DNA from: Zhengella sp020637775
Lineage (GTDB): Bacteria > Pseudomonadota > Alphaproteobacteria > Rhizobiales > Rhizobiaceae
Length of the DNA stretch: 64,000 nt
Assembly (NCBI RefSeq): GCF_041397485.1
Contig: NZ_JAWKWO010000003.1
Span: 310,001-374,000 of the forward strand
Reading direction: 5' to 3'
Position 1 is the stretch's first letter. Every line of letters starts with the position of its first letter. This document shows, one piece after another, positions 46,088 through 55,116 of this stretch. The notes under the pieces were generated by a model that worked only from the letters and a program-made list of their open reading frames with translations, had not been told where the DNA came from and did not search any database. The position numbers and the translations under genes are program-made.

Positions 46088-47089
46088 TCAGCCTTTGGCG
46101 CTTGCCTGCCGGCTCTTCCTGTTCGCGCGCTCCTGCTGCGGTGAGCGGCCATGGACCTCACGGTAGCATTTGGAAAAATGGGAGGCGGAAACGAAACCGC
46201 AGGCAACCGCCACCTCGACAACCGGCATGTTGGACTGCAAAAGCAGGTGACGGGCCCGGTCAAGGCGGATTTCCAGATAATATCTCGCTGGCGAACGCCC
46301 CATTTCCAGCCTGAAGAGCCGCTCGATCTGGCGGCGCGACAGGCCCGCGTGGTCGGCGATTTCGACCAGGGACAGTGGCTCGGAGAGATGGGCCTCCATC
46401 AACTCGATGATGGACAGGACCTTCGAGTTCTGCACGCCCAGACGAGCGCGCAGCGGCAGGCGCTGGCGATCGGTCGACGAACGGACACGGTCGGTCAGCA
46501 ACTGCTCGCATACGGCATTGACCAGACCCTCGGAATAGTCCTGGCGGATGCGGTCCAGCATCATGTCGAGCGATGCAGTTCCGCCTGCGCAGGTGCAGAT
46601 GTTGCCATCCACCTCGAAAAGGTCGGCATGGACATCGACCTTGGGGAAGGCCTCGGCAAAGCCCGGCAGGTTCTCCCAGTGGATCGCGGCCCGTTTGCCG
46701 GACAGCAGGCCGGCGGAAGCAAGGATATGTGCGCCAGTGCAAAGACCACCCACCATGACGCCGCGATTGGCCTCTTCGCGCAGCCACGCGTTCGCGGCCC
46801 TGGAGACATGCTCTTCGACATTGATGCCGGAGCAGACAAAGATCATCGATGGACGCCCGGCACCCGTCATGAGGCGGCGTTCCTGCTCAAGACTGGTCGA
46901 AACCGCGCATTCCACGCCGTTGGATGCCTTGACCGGATGTCCGTCTATGGAGGTAAGGCGCCAGGTATAGACTTCCTCGCCGAGAATCCTGTTTGCAAGC
47001 CTGAGCGGCTCGATGGCCGTCGTGAAGGCTATCATGGAGAATTCCGGAACGAGGAAGAAAACGATCGTACGTGGCGATTGCATGTCCAT
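46088..47089 (-). CDS. GbdR-like AraC-family regulator with DJ-1/GATase-1 domain
   Basis: A 333-residue transcription factor. The N-terminal DJ-1/PfpI-like sensor starts RTIVFFLVPEFSMIAFTTAIEPLRLAN and includes GLCTGAHILASAGLL. The C-terminal AraC domain has two helix-turn-helix units (SLVEIADHAGLSRRQIERLF and VEVAVACGFVSASHFSKCYRE). This architecture and N-terminal block match GbdR/CdhR, activators of glycine betaine, dimethylglycine and carnitine catabolism. The surrounding demethylation genes fit. An ATG two codons later is an alternative start. It converges with the GGDEF-EAL gene. Confidence 0.88.
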   Translation of the reverse strand: MDMQSPRTIVFFLVPEFSMIAFTTAIEPLRLANRILGEEVYTWRLTSIDGHPVKASNGVECAVSTSLEQERRLMTGAGRPSMIFVCSGINVEEHVSRAANAWLREEANRGVMVGGLCTGAHILASAGLLSGKRAAIHWENLPGFAEAFPKVDVHADLFEVDGNICTCAGGTASLDMMLDRIRQDYSEGLVNAVCEQLLTDRVRSSTDRQRLPLRARLGVQNSKVLSIIELMEAHLSEPLSLVEIADHAGLSRRQIERLFRLEMGRSPARYYLEIRLDRARHLLLQSNMPVVEVAVACGFVSASHFSKCYREVHGRSPQQERANRKSRQASAKG

Positions 47090-47255
47090 CCTGCCCACTC
47101 CCGTTTTCTCGAACTTGTTCTTGCTTGCACAACCACGGCAAGCAGGCGGAAGACGCGACTTCAACCGATCAGGCCATACGGGTCAAGTGGCGCTTTGGGG
47201 GTCTTGTTGTCCTGAGTCAAGCGGTCAGATTGAACTTTCTGGCAAATTGCCGAAC

Positions 47256-48422
47256 ATGGTCACCATGACAGCAACGAAAGGCAGGGGGTGTCGCGTGGAG
47301 GGGGAAGATTTCACGATGGGAATCGAGGAGGAGTATCTCCTCGTCGATGCGCAGACACTCGATCTGGCAGCCGCTCCGGATGCCCTGATGCGCGATTGCG
47401 CGGCGGAACTGGAGAGCCAGGTTTCTCCGGAATTCCTGCAATGCCAGATCGAGGTGGGGACCCGCGTCTGCCGTTCCTCGGCCGAGGCGCGCTCGGATCT
47501 TGCGCATCTGCGCCGCACGATCATGGAGGTGGCCGGCCGTTATGGCTTGAAGCCGTTGGCGGTCTCCTGCCATCCCTTTGCCGACTGGCACAAGCAGCAC
47601 TTTACCGACAAGGAACGCTATCGCGGACTGGAGCGGGATCTGGCGGGCGTCGTACGCCGGATGCTGATTTGCGGCATGCATGTCCACGTCGGCATTGCCG
47701 ATGATGAGGCCCGGATCGACCTCATGGGGCAATTCAGCTATTTTCTGCCGCATCTGCTCGCGCTGTCGTGTTCCTCGCCTTTCTGGAAAGGCGATGACAC
47801 CGGCTTGTCTTCCTATCGGCTGACCGTGTTCGACAACCTGCCGCGGACAGGCATGCCGCCGGACTTCGCCTCCTTCGCGGAATACCAGCGTTCGCTCGGG
47901 CTGCTGACCGGCTGCGGGCTTATCGAGGATGCCACGAAAATCTGGTGGGATGTCCGGCCGTCGTCGCGCTTCCCCACACTGGAAACGCGGATTTGCGATG
48001 TCAGCCCGCGGCTTGATGACGCCATTGCGATAGCGTCCATGGCGCGTTGCCTCATTCGCAAACTCACGCGCCTCAGGAAGAAGAACCAGCGCTGGCGCAT
48101 CTACGATCGTTTCCTGCTCGGCGAGAACCGGTGGCGCGCGCAGCGCTACGGGATGGCGGAGGGACTGATCGATTTCGGAAGGCGTGCGGTTGTGCCCTTC
48201 GGCGATCTTCTGGAGGAAATGATCGAACTGACGGAAGAGGATGCCGCCCATTTCGGATGCGAATCGGAAATCCGGCATTTGCGCACCATGCAGGAGCGTG
48301 GATCTTCGGCTGACCGGCAGCGTGCCGTGTTCACATCCGCGATCGGGCAGGGGGCGGACCGTCAGGAAGCCCTGTGCGCGGTCGTGCAGTCGCTGGCAGA
48401 TGAGTTCGGCGAGGGGCTTTGA
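47256..48422 (+). CDS. YbdK-type carboxylate-amine ligase (glutamate-cysteine ligase 2 family)
   Basis: A 388-residue GCS2 family protein. The N-terminal signature is FTMGIEEEYLLVD; ICGMHVHVGI and RPSSRFPTLETRICD form the nucleotide and substrate site. E. coli YbdK has weak gamma-glutamylcysteine ligase activity, and the true substrates are unknown. The start is uncertain: ATGs at 47256 and 47265 have no good ribosome site, while GGAGGGGG precedes an ATG at 47316. A terminator hairpin follows. Confidence 0.85.
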   Translation: MVTMTATKGRGCRVEGEDFTMGIEEEYLLVDAQTLDLAAAPDALMRDCAAELESQVSPEFLQCQIEVGTRVCRSSAEARSDLAHLRRTIMEVAGRYGLKPLAVSCHPFADWHKQHFTDKERYRGLERDLAGVVRRMLICGMHVHVGIADDEARIDLMGQFSYFLPHLLALSCSSPFWKGDDTGLSSYRLTVFDNLPRTGMPPDFASFAEYQRSLGLLTGCGLIEDATKIWWDVRPSSRFPTLETRICDVSPRLDDAIAIASMARCLIRKLTRLRKKNQRWRIYDRFLLGENRWRAQRYGMAEGLIDFGRRAVVPFGDLLEEMIELTEEDAAHFGCESEIRHLRTMQERGSSADRQRAVFTSAIGQGADRQEALCAVVQSLADEFGEGL

Positions 48423-48449
48423 CCTCTTGCAAGCGAACGCCTGACGTGA

Positions 48450-48475
48450 AAACGCCGCCCGGGAGAGCGGCGTTT
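48450..48475. terminator. Bidirectional terminator hairpin
   Basis: AAACGCCGC (48450-48458) and GCGGCGTTT (48467-48475) form a perfect nine-base stem with an eight-base loop. A runs on one side and T runs on the other let it serve both the ligase gene and the converging DUF1127 gene. Confidence 0.85.
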
Positions 48476-48500
48476 CAACTCATGGCTGGCAAGACCTTCA

Positions 48501-48638
48501 TCAGCGACGCGCCCGGTCGAGATGCGGGTTGCCAATATCATTGCGCAGATGCTCCGGCAGCCGCTCGATCATCAGGCGGGTGCGTTCGCGCGTGCGATGC
48601 GCCTCGAGGCGCTGCATGTAGTGGCGAAGGTTGAACAT
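48501..48638 (-). CDS. DUF1127-like small protein A
   Basis: A 45-residue Arg-rich protein, MFNLRHYMQRLEAHRTR then a C-terminal half containing LPEHLRNDIG, the DUF1127 signature. GGAGACGAG lies directly upstream of the ATG. DUF1127 proteins in alphaproteobacteria take part in RNA and phosphate or carbon regulation; a specific role cannot be given. A second paralogue lies 174 bases upstream on the same strand. Confidence 0.75.
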   Translation of the reverse strand: MFNLRHYMQRLEAHRTRERTRLMIERLPEHLRNDIGNPHLDRARR

Positions 48639-48812
48639 TTCTCGTCTCCATATCCGGACCTGGCCAGGATGCATCTGTGACAGCGCGTCCCTCCTGTCTG
48701 GTTGCTTGTCTCTATGGCGAAGGGATACGGGCTTCTGGCGGGGAAGCGACGCGGAATTGCCGCCACGCGACCTTGCTGACGGCCCTTTCTCCGGGCTGTT
48801 GAAACCGGTGTC

Positions 48813-48959
48813 TCAGGCCATGTGGTCTGCGCGGAAATAGCCGATATCCTTTTGTATTTCGCCGGGCAGGGCATCGAGAATGCGTTGTGTACGGTAGCGG
48901 CGATACCGCTCGGCGGCGCGGGAAATCGTCGTGCTTATCGTGGTGCGGCGGACTGTCAT
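48813..48959 (-). CDS. DUF1127-like small protein B
   Basis: A 48-residue basic protein with a hydroxylated N-terminus (TVRRTTISTTIS), then a C-terminal half ending LPGEIQKDIGYFRAD, a clear DUF1127 motif. AAGGAG lies seven bases before the ATG. It is divergent from the LysR-type gene, whose product may control it. Confidence 0.85.
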   Translation of the reverse strand: MTVRRTTISTTISRAAERYRRYRTQRILDALPGEIQKDIGYFRADHMA

Positions 48960-49067
48960 GGGAGGTCTCCTTTCCGTCTTGCTGACGGGGAGACGATGCC
49001 CCTTGACTTGTGTTCAATCAAACGAAAAGGTGTGAATCGATCATTCAGAAAAAATGAAAGACGCGTC

Positions 49068-49943
49068 ATGGGACAATCGCCACTCATCGATACCGATCTC
49101 TTGCGCACCTTCGTGGCCATAGCTGAAACCGGCAGCTTCACCCAGGCAGCCGAACAGGTGTTGCGTACGCCATCGGCGGTTTCCATGCAGATCAGGAAGC
49201 TGGAGGACTTGCTTGGCAAACCGCTCTTCGTGCGCGATAGCAGGTCGGTCTATCTGACTGCCGATGGTGAAATGCTGCTGGCCTATGCCCGGCGCATCCT
49301 GGCGCTCAATTCCGAAGCGGTATCGAAATTCATAGCGCCAGAAGTGGCAGGCGAGGTGCGGATGGGCGCGCCGGACGATGTATCGGAACGATATCTGCCC
49401 GACATGCTGCGCCGTTTTTCGCAAAGCCATCCCGGCGTGACGGTCAACGTCGTCGTGGAGAACACGAACCAGTTGATCGACCGGCTTGGCAAGGGGGAAC
49501 TCGACCTGGCGATGGTGACATGTGGTGTCCATACGGCGGACAAGCAGGTGGACGTGCTGATGGAGGAGCCCTTGGTCTGGGCCTGCCTGAAAGGTGGATG
49601 CGCGGCGTCGCGGGATCCGCTGCCAGTGTCGGTCTGGGAAGACGGATGTTCCTGGCGAGGTGCTGCTCTGGGTGGGCTTGAACACGCCGGCCGCAGCTAC
49701 AGGATCGCTTTCCAGACCGCCTACATCTCGGGTCAGCGCGCGGCCATCCTTGCGGATCTGGCCATTGCGCCGATGCCGGCTTCGTCGATCGCCGATCCCA
49801 TCGTGGCGGCTCGACCAAGTGAAAACCTGCCGCCGCTGGGGACGTATCAGCTCGGCCTCATGGTTCGCGGCAACCCCAATTCAGCCGTCGATGCGGCGGC
49901 CGGTCATCTGCGTGCCTGTTTTGCGATGAAGGCAGCGGCCTGA
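49068..49943 (+). CDS. LysR-type transcriptional regulator
   Basis: A 291-residue regulator. The N-terminal winged helix-turn-helix is intact (FVAIAETGSFTQAAEQVLRTP), followed by a linker helix and a type 2 periplasmic-binding-like effector domain (about 90-285) with LPDMLRRFSQSHPGV. It is divergent from DUF1127-like protein B; LysR regulators usually control the divergent gene through the shared gap (48960-49067), which contains the AT-rich stretch TTCAATCAAACG. The ligand is unknown. Confidence 0.92.
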   Translation: MGQSPLIDTDLLRTFVAIAETGSFTQAAEQVLRTPSAVSMQIRKLEDLLGKPLFVRDSRSVYLTADGEMLLAYARRILALNSEAVSKFIAPEVAGEVRMGAPDDVSERYLPDMLRRFSQSHPGVTVNVVVENTNQLIDRLGKGELDLAMVTCGVHTADKQVDVLMEEPLVWACLKGGCAASRDPLPVSVWEDGCSWRGAALGGLEHAGRSYRIAFQTAYISGQRAAILADLAIAPMPASSIADPIVAARPSENLPPLGTYQLGLMVRGNPNSAVDAAAGHLRACFAMKAAA

Positions 49944-49961
49944 GAACGGATGGCGCGCCGA

Positions 49962-51998
49962 TCAGCGGGCGCGCCGTCCTCCGCGCCGGCGTCCGGTGCC
50001 GCTCTCGCCTGCATCGGACAAGATCTTTCGTTCAGGCAGCATCACTGCCTCGGCCAGGCGCGGAAAGGCGTCAACCTTGTTGGGCAGCGCCATGGCATTG
50101 ACGAAGAGCTGCTGGAAGTCGGGTTCCAGCGCCGTCTCGATCTTCTCGATCCGCGATACGGCGCTCTCGATTTCGCGCCGGTGGTCGCGGTTGAGCAATG
50201 CCATCAGGGCGCCATCGCCGGCCGCGTTGCCGACGGCCTTCACTTCATCCAGGGTGCAATCGGGAATGAGCCCCAGCACCATGGCATATTTCGGGTCGAT
50301 ATAAGATCCGAACGCGCCGGCAAAGCGGATGGCATCGACCTTGTCGATACCCTTCTTCTGCATCAGCAGGCGGATTCCCGCGTAGAGCGCGGCCTTGGCA
50401 AGCTGGATCGCGCGGACATCGTTCTGGGTGACGACAATGCGCGGATTGGCTTCCTGCAGGACGTAGCCAAAGGTGCGTCCTTGTTCCACGATACGTGGAG
50501 AGCGTGCCGCAAGGGCGCCATCGACCACGCCGTCTTCCGATATGATGCCGGCAAGGAACATTTCAGCGACGACCTCGATGATACCCGATCCGCAGATACC
50601 GGTGACGCCGGTGCCGTTCAGGGAGGCCGGGAAACCGTCCTCGTCGGACCAGAGGTCAGACCCGATGACGCGATAGCGCGGCTCCAGCGTCTGCGAATCG
50701 ATGCGCACGCGCTCGATGGCACCCGGTGCAGCGCGTTGACCACCCGAGATCTCGGCACCCTCGAAAGCCGGGCCGGTCGGGGAGGAGCAGGCAACAGTGT
50801 GCCTGGCATTGCCCAGTACGATTTCGGCATTGGTGCCGACGTCGACCAGCAGCATTTCCCTGTCCTGCCGGTAGGGCCCTTCCGACAAGGTCGCGGCGGC
50901 TGCATCCGCGCCGACATGGCCTGCAATGCAGGGCAGGACATAGGTGCGCGCACCCGGATTGACGCCGATGCCGATTTCGGCTGCGGAGAAGGACAATGCG
51001 CCCGATGCCGCAAGCGCAAAGGGCGCGCCGCCCAGTTCAGTCGGGTCAATGCCGAGAAACAGGTGGTGCATGACCGGATTGCCGACAAACACCGTGTCGA
51101 GAATGTCTGCCCTGTCGGCGCCGGCCTCGTTGCAAACCTTGCCGATGAGGCCGTTGACGGCCTCACGCACTGCCACCGTCATGGCTTGCCGGCCTTCCGG
51201 GTTCATCATGACATAGGAGACACGGCTCATCAGGTCCTCGCCGAACCGGATCTGCGGGTTGGACGTGCCCGACGAGGCGGCAATGCGCCCGGACAGAAGC
51301 GACACGAGATGCATGGCAATGGTCGTGGAGCCGATGTCGCAGGCAACACCCCAGGCTTCGTTCTTGAGGCCGGGCCAGAGCGCGATGATCGTGGGACGAT
51401 CCGATGTTGCGTCATGGTGAATGGCTGCTGTGACGGACCATTTGCCTGCTCGCAGGATCGACTGGACCTGCGGCACGAGGCGGAAATCCACCGACAGGTT
51501 TTCATAGCCCCAATCGCGGGAAAGGGCGGCTTTCAGCCGGTCCAGATCGCCCAGCGGCTTGTGCATGTCAGGCTCTTCCACCTCGACATAGCACAGCCCG
51601 ATTGCCGGATTGCGCTCAATCAGCCTGTCGGTTGCCTTCTTGCGCACGACTTGTGCATTGACGACGGAATCCTGCGGCACATCGATGACAAGATCGCCCT
51701 CGATCAAGGCTGAACAGGACAGGCGTCGTCCTTCGGCAAGAGCGCCGCGCTTTTCCGTGTAGCGGGCTTCCTTGGCCGACCAGCCGGAAATGCCGGATGC
51801 ATCGGATGTGATGCCGTGCTTGGCGAAATGGCCAGTCTGCACTTCAATCTGGCACCGGCCACAGATGCCGCGGCCACCGCATACGCTCTCCACATAGACG
51901 CCGAGTTCGCGTGCGGCATCCAGCACGGACGTGCCCTTTGCAAAGCGTCCGCGCTTGCCGGACGGCATGAAAAGAACGAGGTGGTCGGTGGACATCAT
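49962..51998 (-). CDS. RamA-like corrinoid reactivation protein (2Fe-2S, ASKHA/DUF4445)
   Basis: A 678-residue metalloprotein that reduces the inactive Co(II) form of corrinoid methyltransferases using ATP. The N-terminal ferredoxin-type domain has Cys40, Cys46, Cys49 and Cys95 (CGGRGICGRC). A central linker and a C-terminal ASKHA ATPase half follow, with ACDIGSTTIAM, VGNPVMHHLFLG and GGQRAAPGAIE. The last ten residues are GRRRGGRRAR, a basic tail. It lies downstream in the corrinoid cluster and is the reactivase expected for the MttB system. A second ATG follows the first directly. Confidence 0.92.
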   Translation of the reverse strand: MMSTDHLVLFMPSGKRGRFAKGTSVLDAARELGVYVESVCGGRGICGRCQIEVQTGHFAKHGITSDASGISGWSAKEARYTEKRGALAEGRRLSCSALIEGDLVIDVPQDSVVNAQVVRKKATDRLIERNPAIGLCYVEVEEPDMHKPLGDLDRLKAALSRDWGYENLSVDFRLVPQVQSILRAGKWSVTAAIHHDATSDRPTIIALWPGLKNEAWGVACDIGSTTIAMHLVSLLSGRIAASSGTSNPQIRFGEDLMSRVSYVMMNPEGRQAMTVAVREAVNGLIGKVCNEAGADRADILDTVFVGNPVMHHLFLGIDPTELGGAPFALAASGALSFSAAEIGIGVNPGARTYVLPCIAGHVGADAAAATLSEGPYRQDREMLLVDVGTNAEIVLGNARHTVACSSPTGPAFEGAEISGGQRAAPGAIERVRIDSQTLEPRYRVIGSDLWSDEDGFPASLNGTGVTGICGSGIIEVVAEMFLAGIISEDGVVDGALAARSPRIVEQGRTFGYVLQEANPRIVVTQNDVRAIQLAKAALYAGIRLLMQKKGIDKVDAIRFAGAFGSYIDPKYAMVLGLIPDCTLDEVKAVGNAAGDGALMALLNRDHRREIESAVSRIEKIETALEPDFQQLFVNAMALPNKVDAFPRLAEAVMLPERKILSDAGESGTGRRRGGRRAR

Positions 51999-52105
51999 GT
52001 TGCTGGGTCCTGAATGATGCTCATCGGGAAAATGCGATGATTTTGCTTAAGCGAAGGACAGCGGATATCCGGCATGATGCGGTCGTTCCTGAAGGAGGTT
52101 CGATC

Positions 52106-52345
52106 ATGCCATTCACGCTCCTGTCCGCAGTTCTTTCGGCCTTCTTTCTGGTCCGGATCTTAAAGGGACCATGGTTCCGCCATCCGCATTACCTCGGGCT
52201 GGCCATAATCGGCTCGATCGCTGGCAAACTGCTCGTAGCCAGTTTCGCGCCTGATCTCGCCAGCGGCATGGTGGCGGGAAGTCTTGCGCCCCTGATCGGT
52301 GCCGCTATCGCGATCATGGCCTTCGATCGCGTCACGGACGTGTGA
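52106..52345 (+). CDS. Small membrane protein inside the corrinoid cluster
   Basis: A 79-residue protein with three short hydrophobic helices (about 2-18, 28-46 and 52-72). A perfect GAAGGAGG ribosome site lies seven bases before the ATG, so it is probably a real gene although it runs against its neighbours. No family was recognised. It lies in the gap between the reactivase and the methyl-THF methyltransferase genes. Confidence 0.65.
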   Translation: MPFTLLSAVLSAFFLVRILKGPWFRHPHYLGLAIIGSIAGKLLVASFAPDLASGMVAGSLAPLIGAAIAIMAFDRVTDV

Positions 52346-52406
52346 GCGGCAGAAAAGGCCGCCGCCCCGATTTGCATTGCCGTTACGCCATCGGCCACCG
52401 TCGCCC

Positions 52407-53360
52407 TCAGGCCTGGGTGCGGCGCGCTGCCCGTCCGCCGCGGCGGCCGCCCCCGGCGGCAGGGGCGGCAGCAACAGGCGCAGGGGCTGCGCCGGCATGC
52501 GGCTTGTAGTCCTTGTAGGTGCGGATCCAGTTCATGCAGTCGGGATCGGTCCCGTTGAGCACATTAGCCGCACGCACCATTTCCATTTCCTGGGGACGGC
52601 ATGGATTCATGATGGCCGACGTCATGCCGGCGCCGATGACCATCGGAATGAAACCGGCATTGATGCCGTGGCGGTGCGGCAGCCCGAACGAGATGTTGGA
52701 AAGGCCGCAGGTCGTGTTGACCTTCAACTCGTCGCGCAGACGGCGCAGAAGCGCAAAAACCTGCTTGCCTGCCGTACCCATGGCGCCGATCGGCATGACC
52801 AGCGGGTCAACGACGATGTCGTGGGCGGGAATGCCGTAATCGGCGGCGCGCTCGACAATCTTTTTTGCCACGGCAAAACGGACATCGGGATCCTGCGAAA
52901 TGCCGGTTTCGTCGTTGGAGATGGCAACAACAGGCACATCGTACTTCTTGCAGAGCGGCAGGATAGCCTCCAGCTTTTCTTCCTCGCCGGTCACCGAATT
53001 GACCAGCGGACGGCCCTTGGCCACCTTCAACGCTGCCTCGATTGCGGCGGAGACGGAAGAATCGATCGACAGTGGCACGTCGACCAGGGCCTGAACGATT
53101 TCAAGCGTCTGGACCAGCAATGCCGGCTCCGTGGCATTGGGGTCGACAGCCGTGACGCCCGCATTGACATCGAGCATGGTGGCACCGGCAGCAACCTGCT
53201 CGAGCGCATCCTTCTTGACCGTCTCGAAATTGCCTTCCACCATCTCCGCGGCCAGCTTCTTTCTGCCGGTCGGGTTGATGCGCTCGCCAATGACGCAGAA
53301 CGGCTGGTCGAAACCGATGACGACCTCTCGGGTCGCGGAAGCCACGATGGTGCGGGTCAT
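52407..53360 (-). CDS. Methyltetrahydrofolate:corrinoid methyltransferase
   Basis: A 317-residue TIM-barrel protein of the pterin-binding (MeTr/MtvA-like) family, which moves the methyl group between the corrinoid protein and tetrahydrofolate. It has FCVIGERINPTGRKKL at the N-terminus, the pterin-binding MLDVNAG, and SNDETGIS. The last 30 residues are an Ala/Gly/Arg-rich tail (GGGRRGGRAARR) beyond the barrel. GGAGACAGGC lies directly before the ATG, and a 22-base palindrome lies just upstream. Confidence 0.92.
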   Translation of the reverse strand: MTRTIVASATREVVIGFDQPFCVIGERINPTGRKKLAAEMVEGNFETVKKDALEQVAAGATMLDVNAGVTAVDPNATEPALLVQTLEIVQALVDVPLSIDSSVSAAIEAALKVAKGRPLVNSVTGEEEKLEAILPLCKKYDVPVVAISNDETGISQDPDVRFAVAKKIVERAADYGIPAHDIVVDPLVMPIGAMGTAGKQVFALLRRLRDELKVNTTCGLSNISFGLPHRHGINAGFIPMVIGAGMTSAIMNPCRPQEMEMVRAANVLNGTDPDCMNWIRTYKDYKPHAGAAPAPVAAAPAAGGGRRGGRAARRTQA

Positions 53361-53373
53361 GCCTGTCTCCTTT

Positions 53374-53395
53374 GATATAAAGACTTCTTTATATC
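53374..53395 (-). promoter_or_regulatory. Palindromic operator upstream of the methyl-THF methyltransferase gene
   Basis: GATATAAAG (53374-53382) and CTTTATATC (53387-53395) form a perfect nine-base inverted repeat with a four-base centre, in a 74-base gap within the gene row. It begins 13 bases upstream of the methyltransferase ATG. Its form is like ArsR-type operators, for example SahR sites that control methionine-cycle genes; that match is inferred. Confidence 0.6.
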
Positions 53396-53434
53396 GTTAT
53401 CTGATTTCCTTCAAGCCCCTGATCGGAGCCGTTG

Positions 53435-54529
53435 TCAATTGCTGTCGACGACGTCGGCGACTATGGCGGCGGGCCGTTCGGTCTCCTCGGCCATGATCTC
53501 CTCGAGGCGTTCGGCGATGACGGCGTCGTCTGGGCGGCTTTCGCGCTGCCAGGGCTTGCGGCCCTTCAGGACGCCGGATTCGTGCACGATCTCAGCGACG
53601 AACTCCTCCTGCCGGTAGGCCATGACATGGACCCCGGAAACGCCTTCGATTTCCTTGACCTCGTTCATGATGTCGATGCACAGGCGCTTGCCTTCGCGCT
53701 TCTGCTTCTCGGCGCCTTCGAGGCGCTTGATGACCGAATCGGGGATGTGCACACCGGGCACGTTGGACCGCATCCATTTTGCGGTTCGTGCAGAGGCCAG
53801 CGGCCCGACGCCGACGAGGATGAAGCACTTTTCGTGCAGGCCCATATCGACGACGCGCTTCATGTATTCGCGCAACATGGGGACGTCGTAGCAATACTGG
53901 CTTTGCACGAACTGGGCGCCGGCGGCGATCTTCTTGGCGAGACGGTGCGGACGGAAATCGTAGGGCGGGGCAAAGGGGTTGATGGCCGCGCCGAGAAAGA
54001 CATGGGGTGGCGAGGTGATCGGACGGCCGGACAGGAAACGCTGTTCATCGCGCATTGTGCGGACCGTTTCCAGCAGCGACATGCAGTCGAGGTCGAAGAC
54101 AGGCTTGGCACCCGGCTGGTCGCCGGCCTGCACCCCGTCTCCGGTCAGGCAGAGCATGTTGGCCACGCCCATGGCTGCCGCGCCCAGGACATCGCCCTGT
54201 ATGGCGATGCGGTTCTTGTCGCGGCATGCGATCTGCATGATCGGGGCATAGCCCATGCGAGTGAGCAGTGCGCAGATGCCGACGGAGGACATGTGGCAAT
54301 TGGCGCCGGATGCATCGACTGCGTTGATGCCGTCAACCCAGCCGTCGAAAATGGCCGCGCGTTCATAGACTTCCTGCGGATCCGCGCTGTCGGGCGGGTT
54401 CAGTTCGGCGGTCACGGCAAATTCGCCGCGGCGCAGGACGCGCTCCAGCCGGCCACGGGAAAAATGGCCTGGCAACGGATCCAGCGGCGCGGACGGGTCG
54501 AACGGATTGGTGTCGGGAGACGTGGTCAT
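53435..54529 (-). CDS. metF: Methylenetetrahydrofolate reductase MetF-like
   Basis: A 364-residue flavin-dependent TIM barrel of the MTHFR family. In this cluster it would oxidise 5-methyl-THF from the corrinoid pathway to methylene-THF. Elements seen are FAVTAELNPPD at the N-terminus, the folate/FAD block MQIACRDKNRIAIQGD, LCLTGDG, and FVQSQYCYD. It is longer than E. coli MetF, with an added C-terminal helix, and pairs with the adjacent MetV-like gene (5 bases upstream). AAGGAAC precedes the ATG. Confidence 0.92.
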   Translation of the reverse strand: MTTSPDTNPFDPSAPLDPLPGHFSRGRLERVLRRGEFAVTAELNPPDSADPQEVYERAAIFDGWVDGINAVDASGANCHMSSVGICALLTRMGYAPIMQIACRDKNRIAIQGDVLGAAAMGVANMLCLTGDGVQAGDQPGAKPVFDLDCMSLLETVRTMRDEQRFLSGRPITSPPHVFLGAAINPFAPPYDFRPHRLAKKIAAGAQFVQSQYCYDVPMLREYMKRVVDMGLHEKCFILVGVGPLASARTAKWMRSNVPGVHIPDSVIKRLEGAEKQKREGKRLCIDIMNEVKEIEGVSGVHVMAYRQEEFVAEIVHESGVLKGRKPWQRESRPDDAVIAERLEEIMAEETERPAAIVADVVDSN

Positions 54530-54534
54530 TTCGT

Positions 54535-55116
54535 TCAGTTCCTTGCGGCGTCGCGATCAGCGGCTGCATTGGCGGTGACGCGAAGCCAGGCGGAGGTCTC
54601 GCGAAGGCTCTGGTCCACCGGCTTCTGCACATTCATGATGTTGGAGCGGCCCTCACGCATGGTTTCGGTTCCCTTCCAGGCCTGCACCCAGACGCAGGGC
54701 ATGTCCGGCTCGACCTCGCAATGGCCGTTGGCGCGCACGCCGCCGCATGGGCCGTTGCGCAATTGCTTGGGGCAGTTCATCGGGCAGGACATGCCCGTGG
54801 AGGAGAGAATGCACTGGCCGCACATGCGGCAATCGAACAGCAGGCCCTTGACCCGTTTTTCGACAAATTTCACCGGAGGCTCGGCACGCTTGTAGCCAAC
54901 AGCCCGCCAGAACGGGTGCAATGCCAGGAAAAGGCCTGAAAAACGCGCATAGAGCCATTCAAGCGCACGGGCGTGACGCACGGACCAGAGCCGGATCGTA
55001 TAGGCTTTTCGCGCCCGCGATACCGGCGATACGCCTGATGGAACATAGGCCGAGGGCGGACCCTTCGCTGCCTTCTTGCTTGCGGTCGCGGTCTTGACCG
55101 CAGGTTCAGGTGCCAT
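54535..55116 (-). CDS. MetV-like zinc/iron-sulfur cysteine-rich protein
   Basis: A 193-residue protein homologous to MetV, the partner of MetF in MetVF-type methylene-THF reductases. A basic N-terminal half (WSVRHARALEWLYARFSG) is followed by a cysteine cluster with CRMCGQCILSSTGMSC, then CPKQLRNGPCGG and CEVEPDMPC. The cysteines would bind zinc or an iron-sulfur centre for electron transfer. The ATG overlaps the upstream gene by eleven bases and has GGGAGG before it; an earlier in-frame start would run through that gene. Confidence 0.88.
   Translation of the reverse strand: MAPEPAVKTATASKKAAKGPPSAYVPSGVSPVSRARKAYTIRLWSVRHARALEWLYARFSGLFLALHPFWRAVGYKRAEPPVKFVEKRVKGLLFDCRMCGQCILSSTGMSCPMNCPKQLRNGPCGGVRANGHCEVEPDMPCVWVQAWKGTETMREGRSNIMNVQKPVDQSLRETSAWLRVTANAAADRDAARN

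Noticed and set aside
49950..51713. 587-codon frame antisense to the RamA-like gene
   Set aside because: Rich in Arg, His and Gly, lacks motifs and lies wholly opposite a gene with clear catalytic motifs.
53432..54895. 487-codon frame antisense to metF and metV
   Set aside because: Spans two real genes and their junction; composition is that of a shadow frame.
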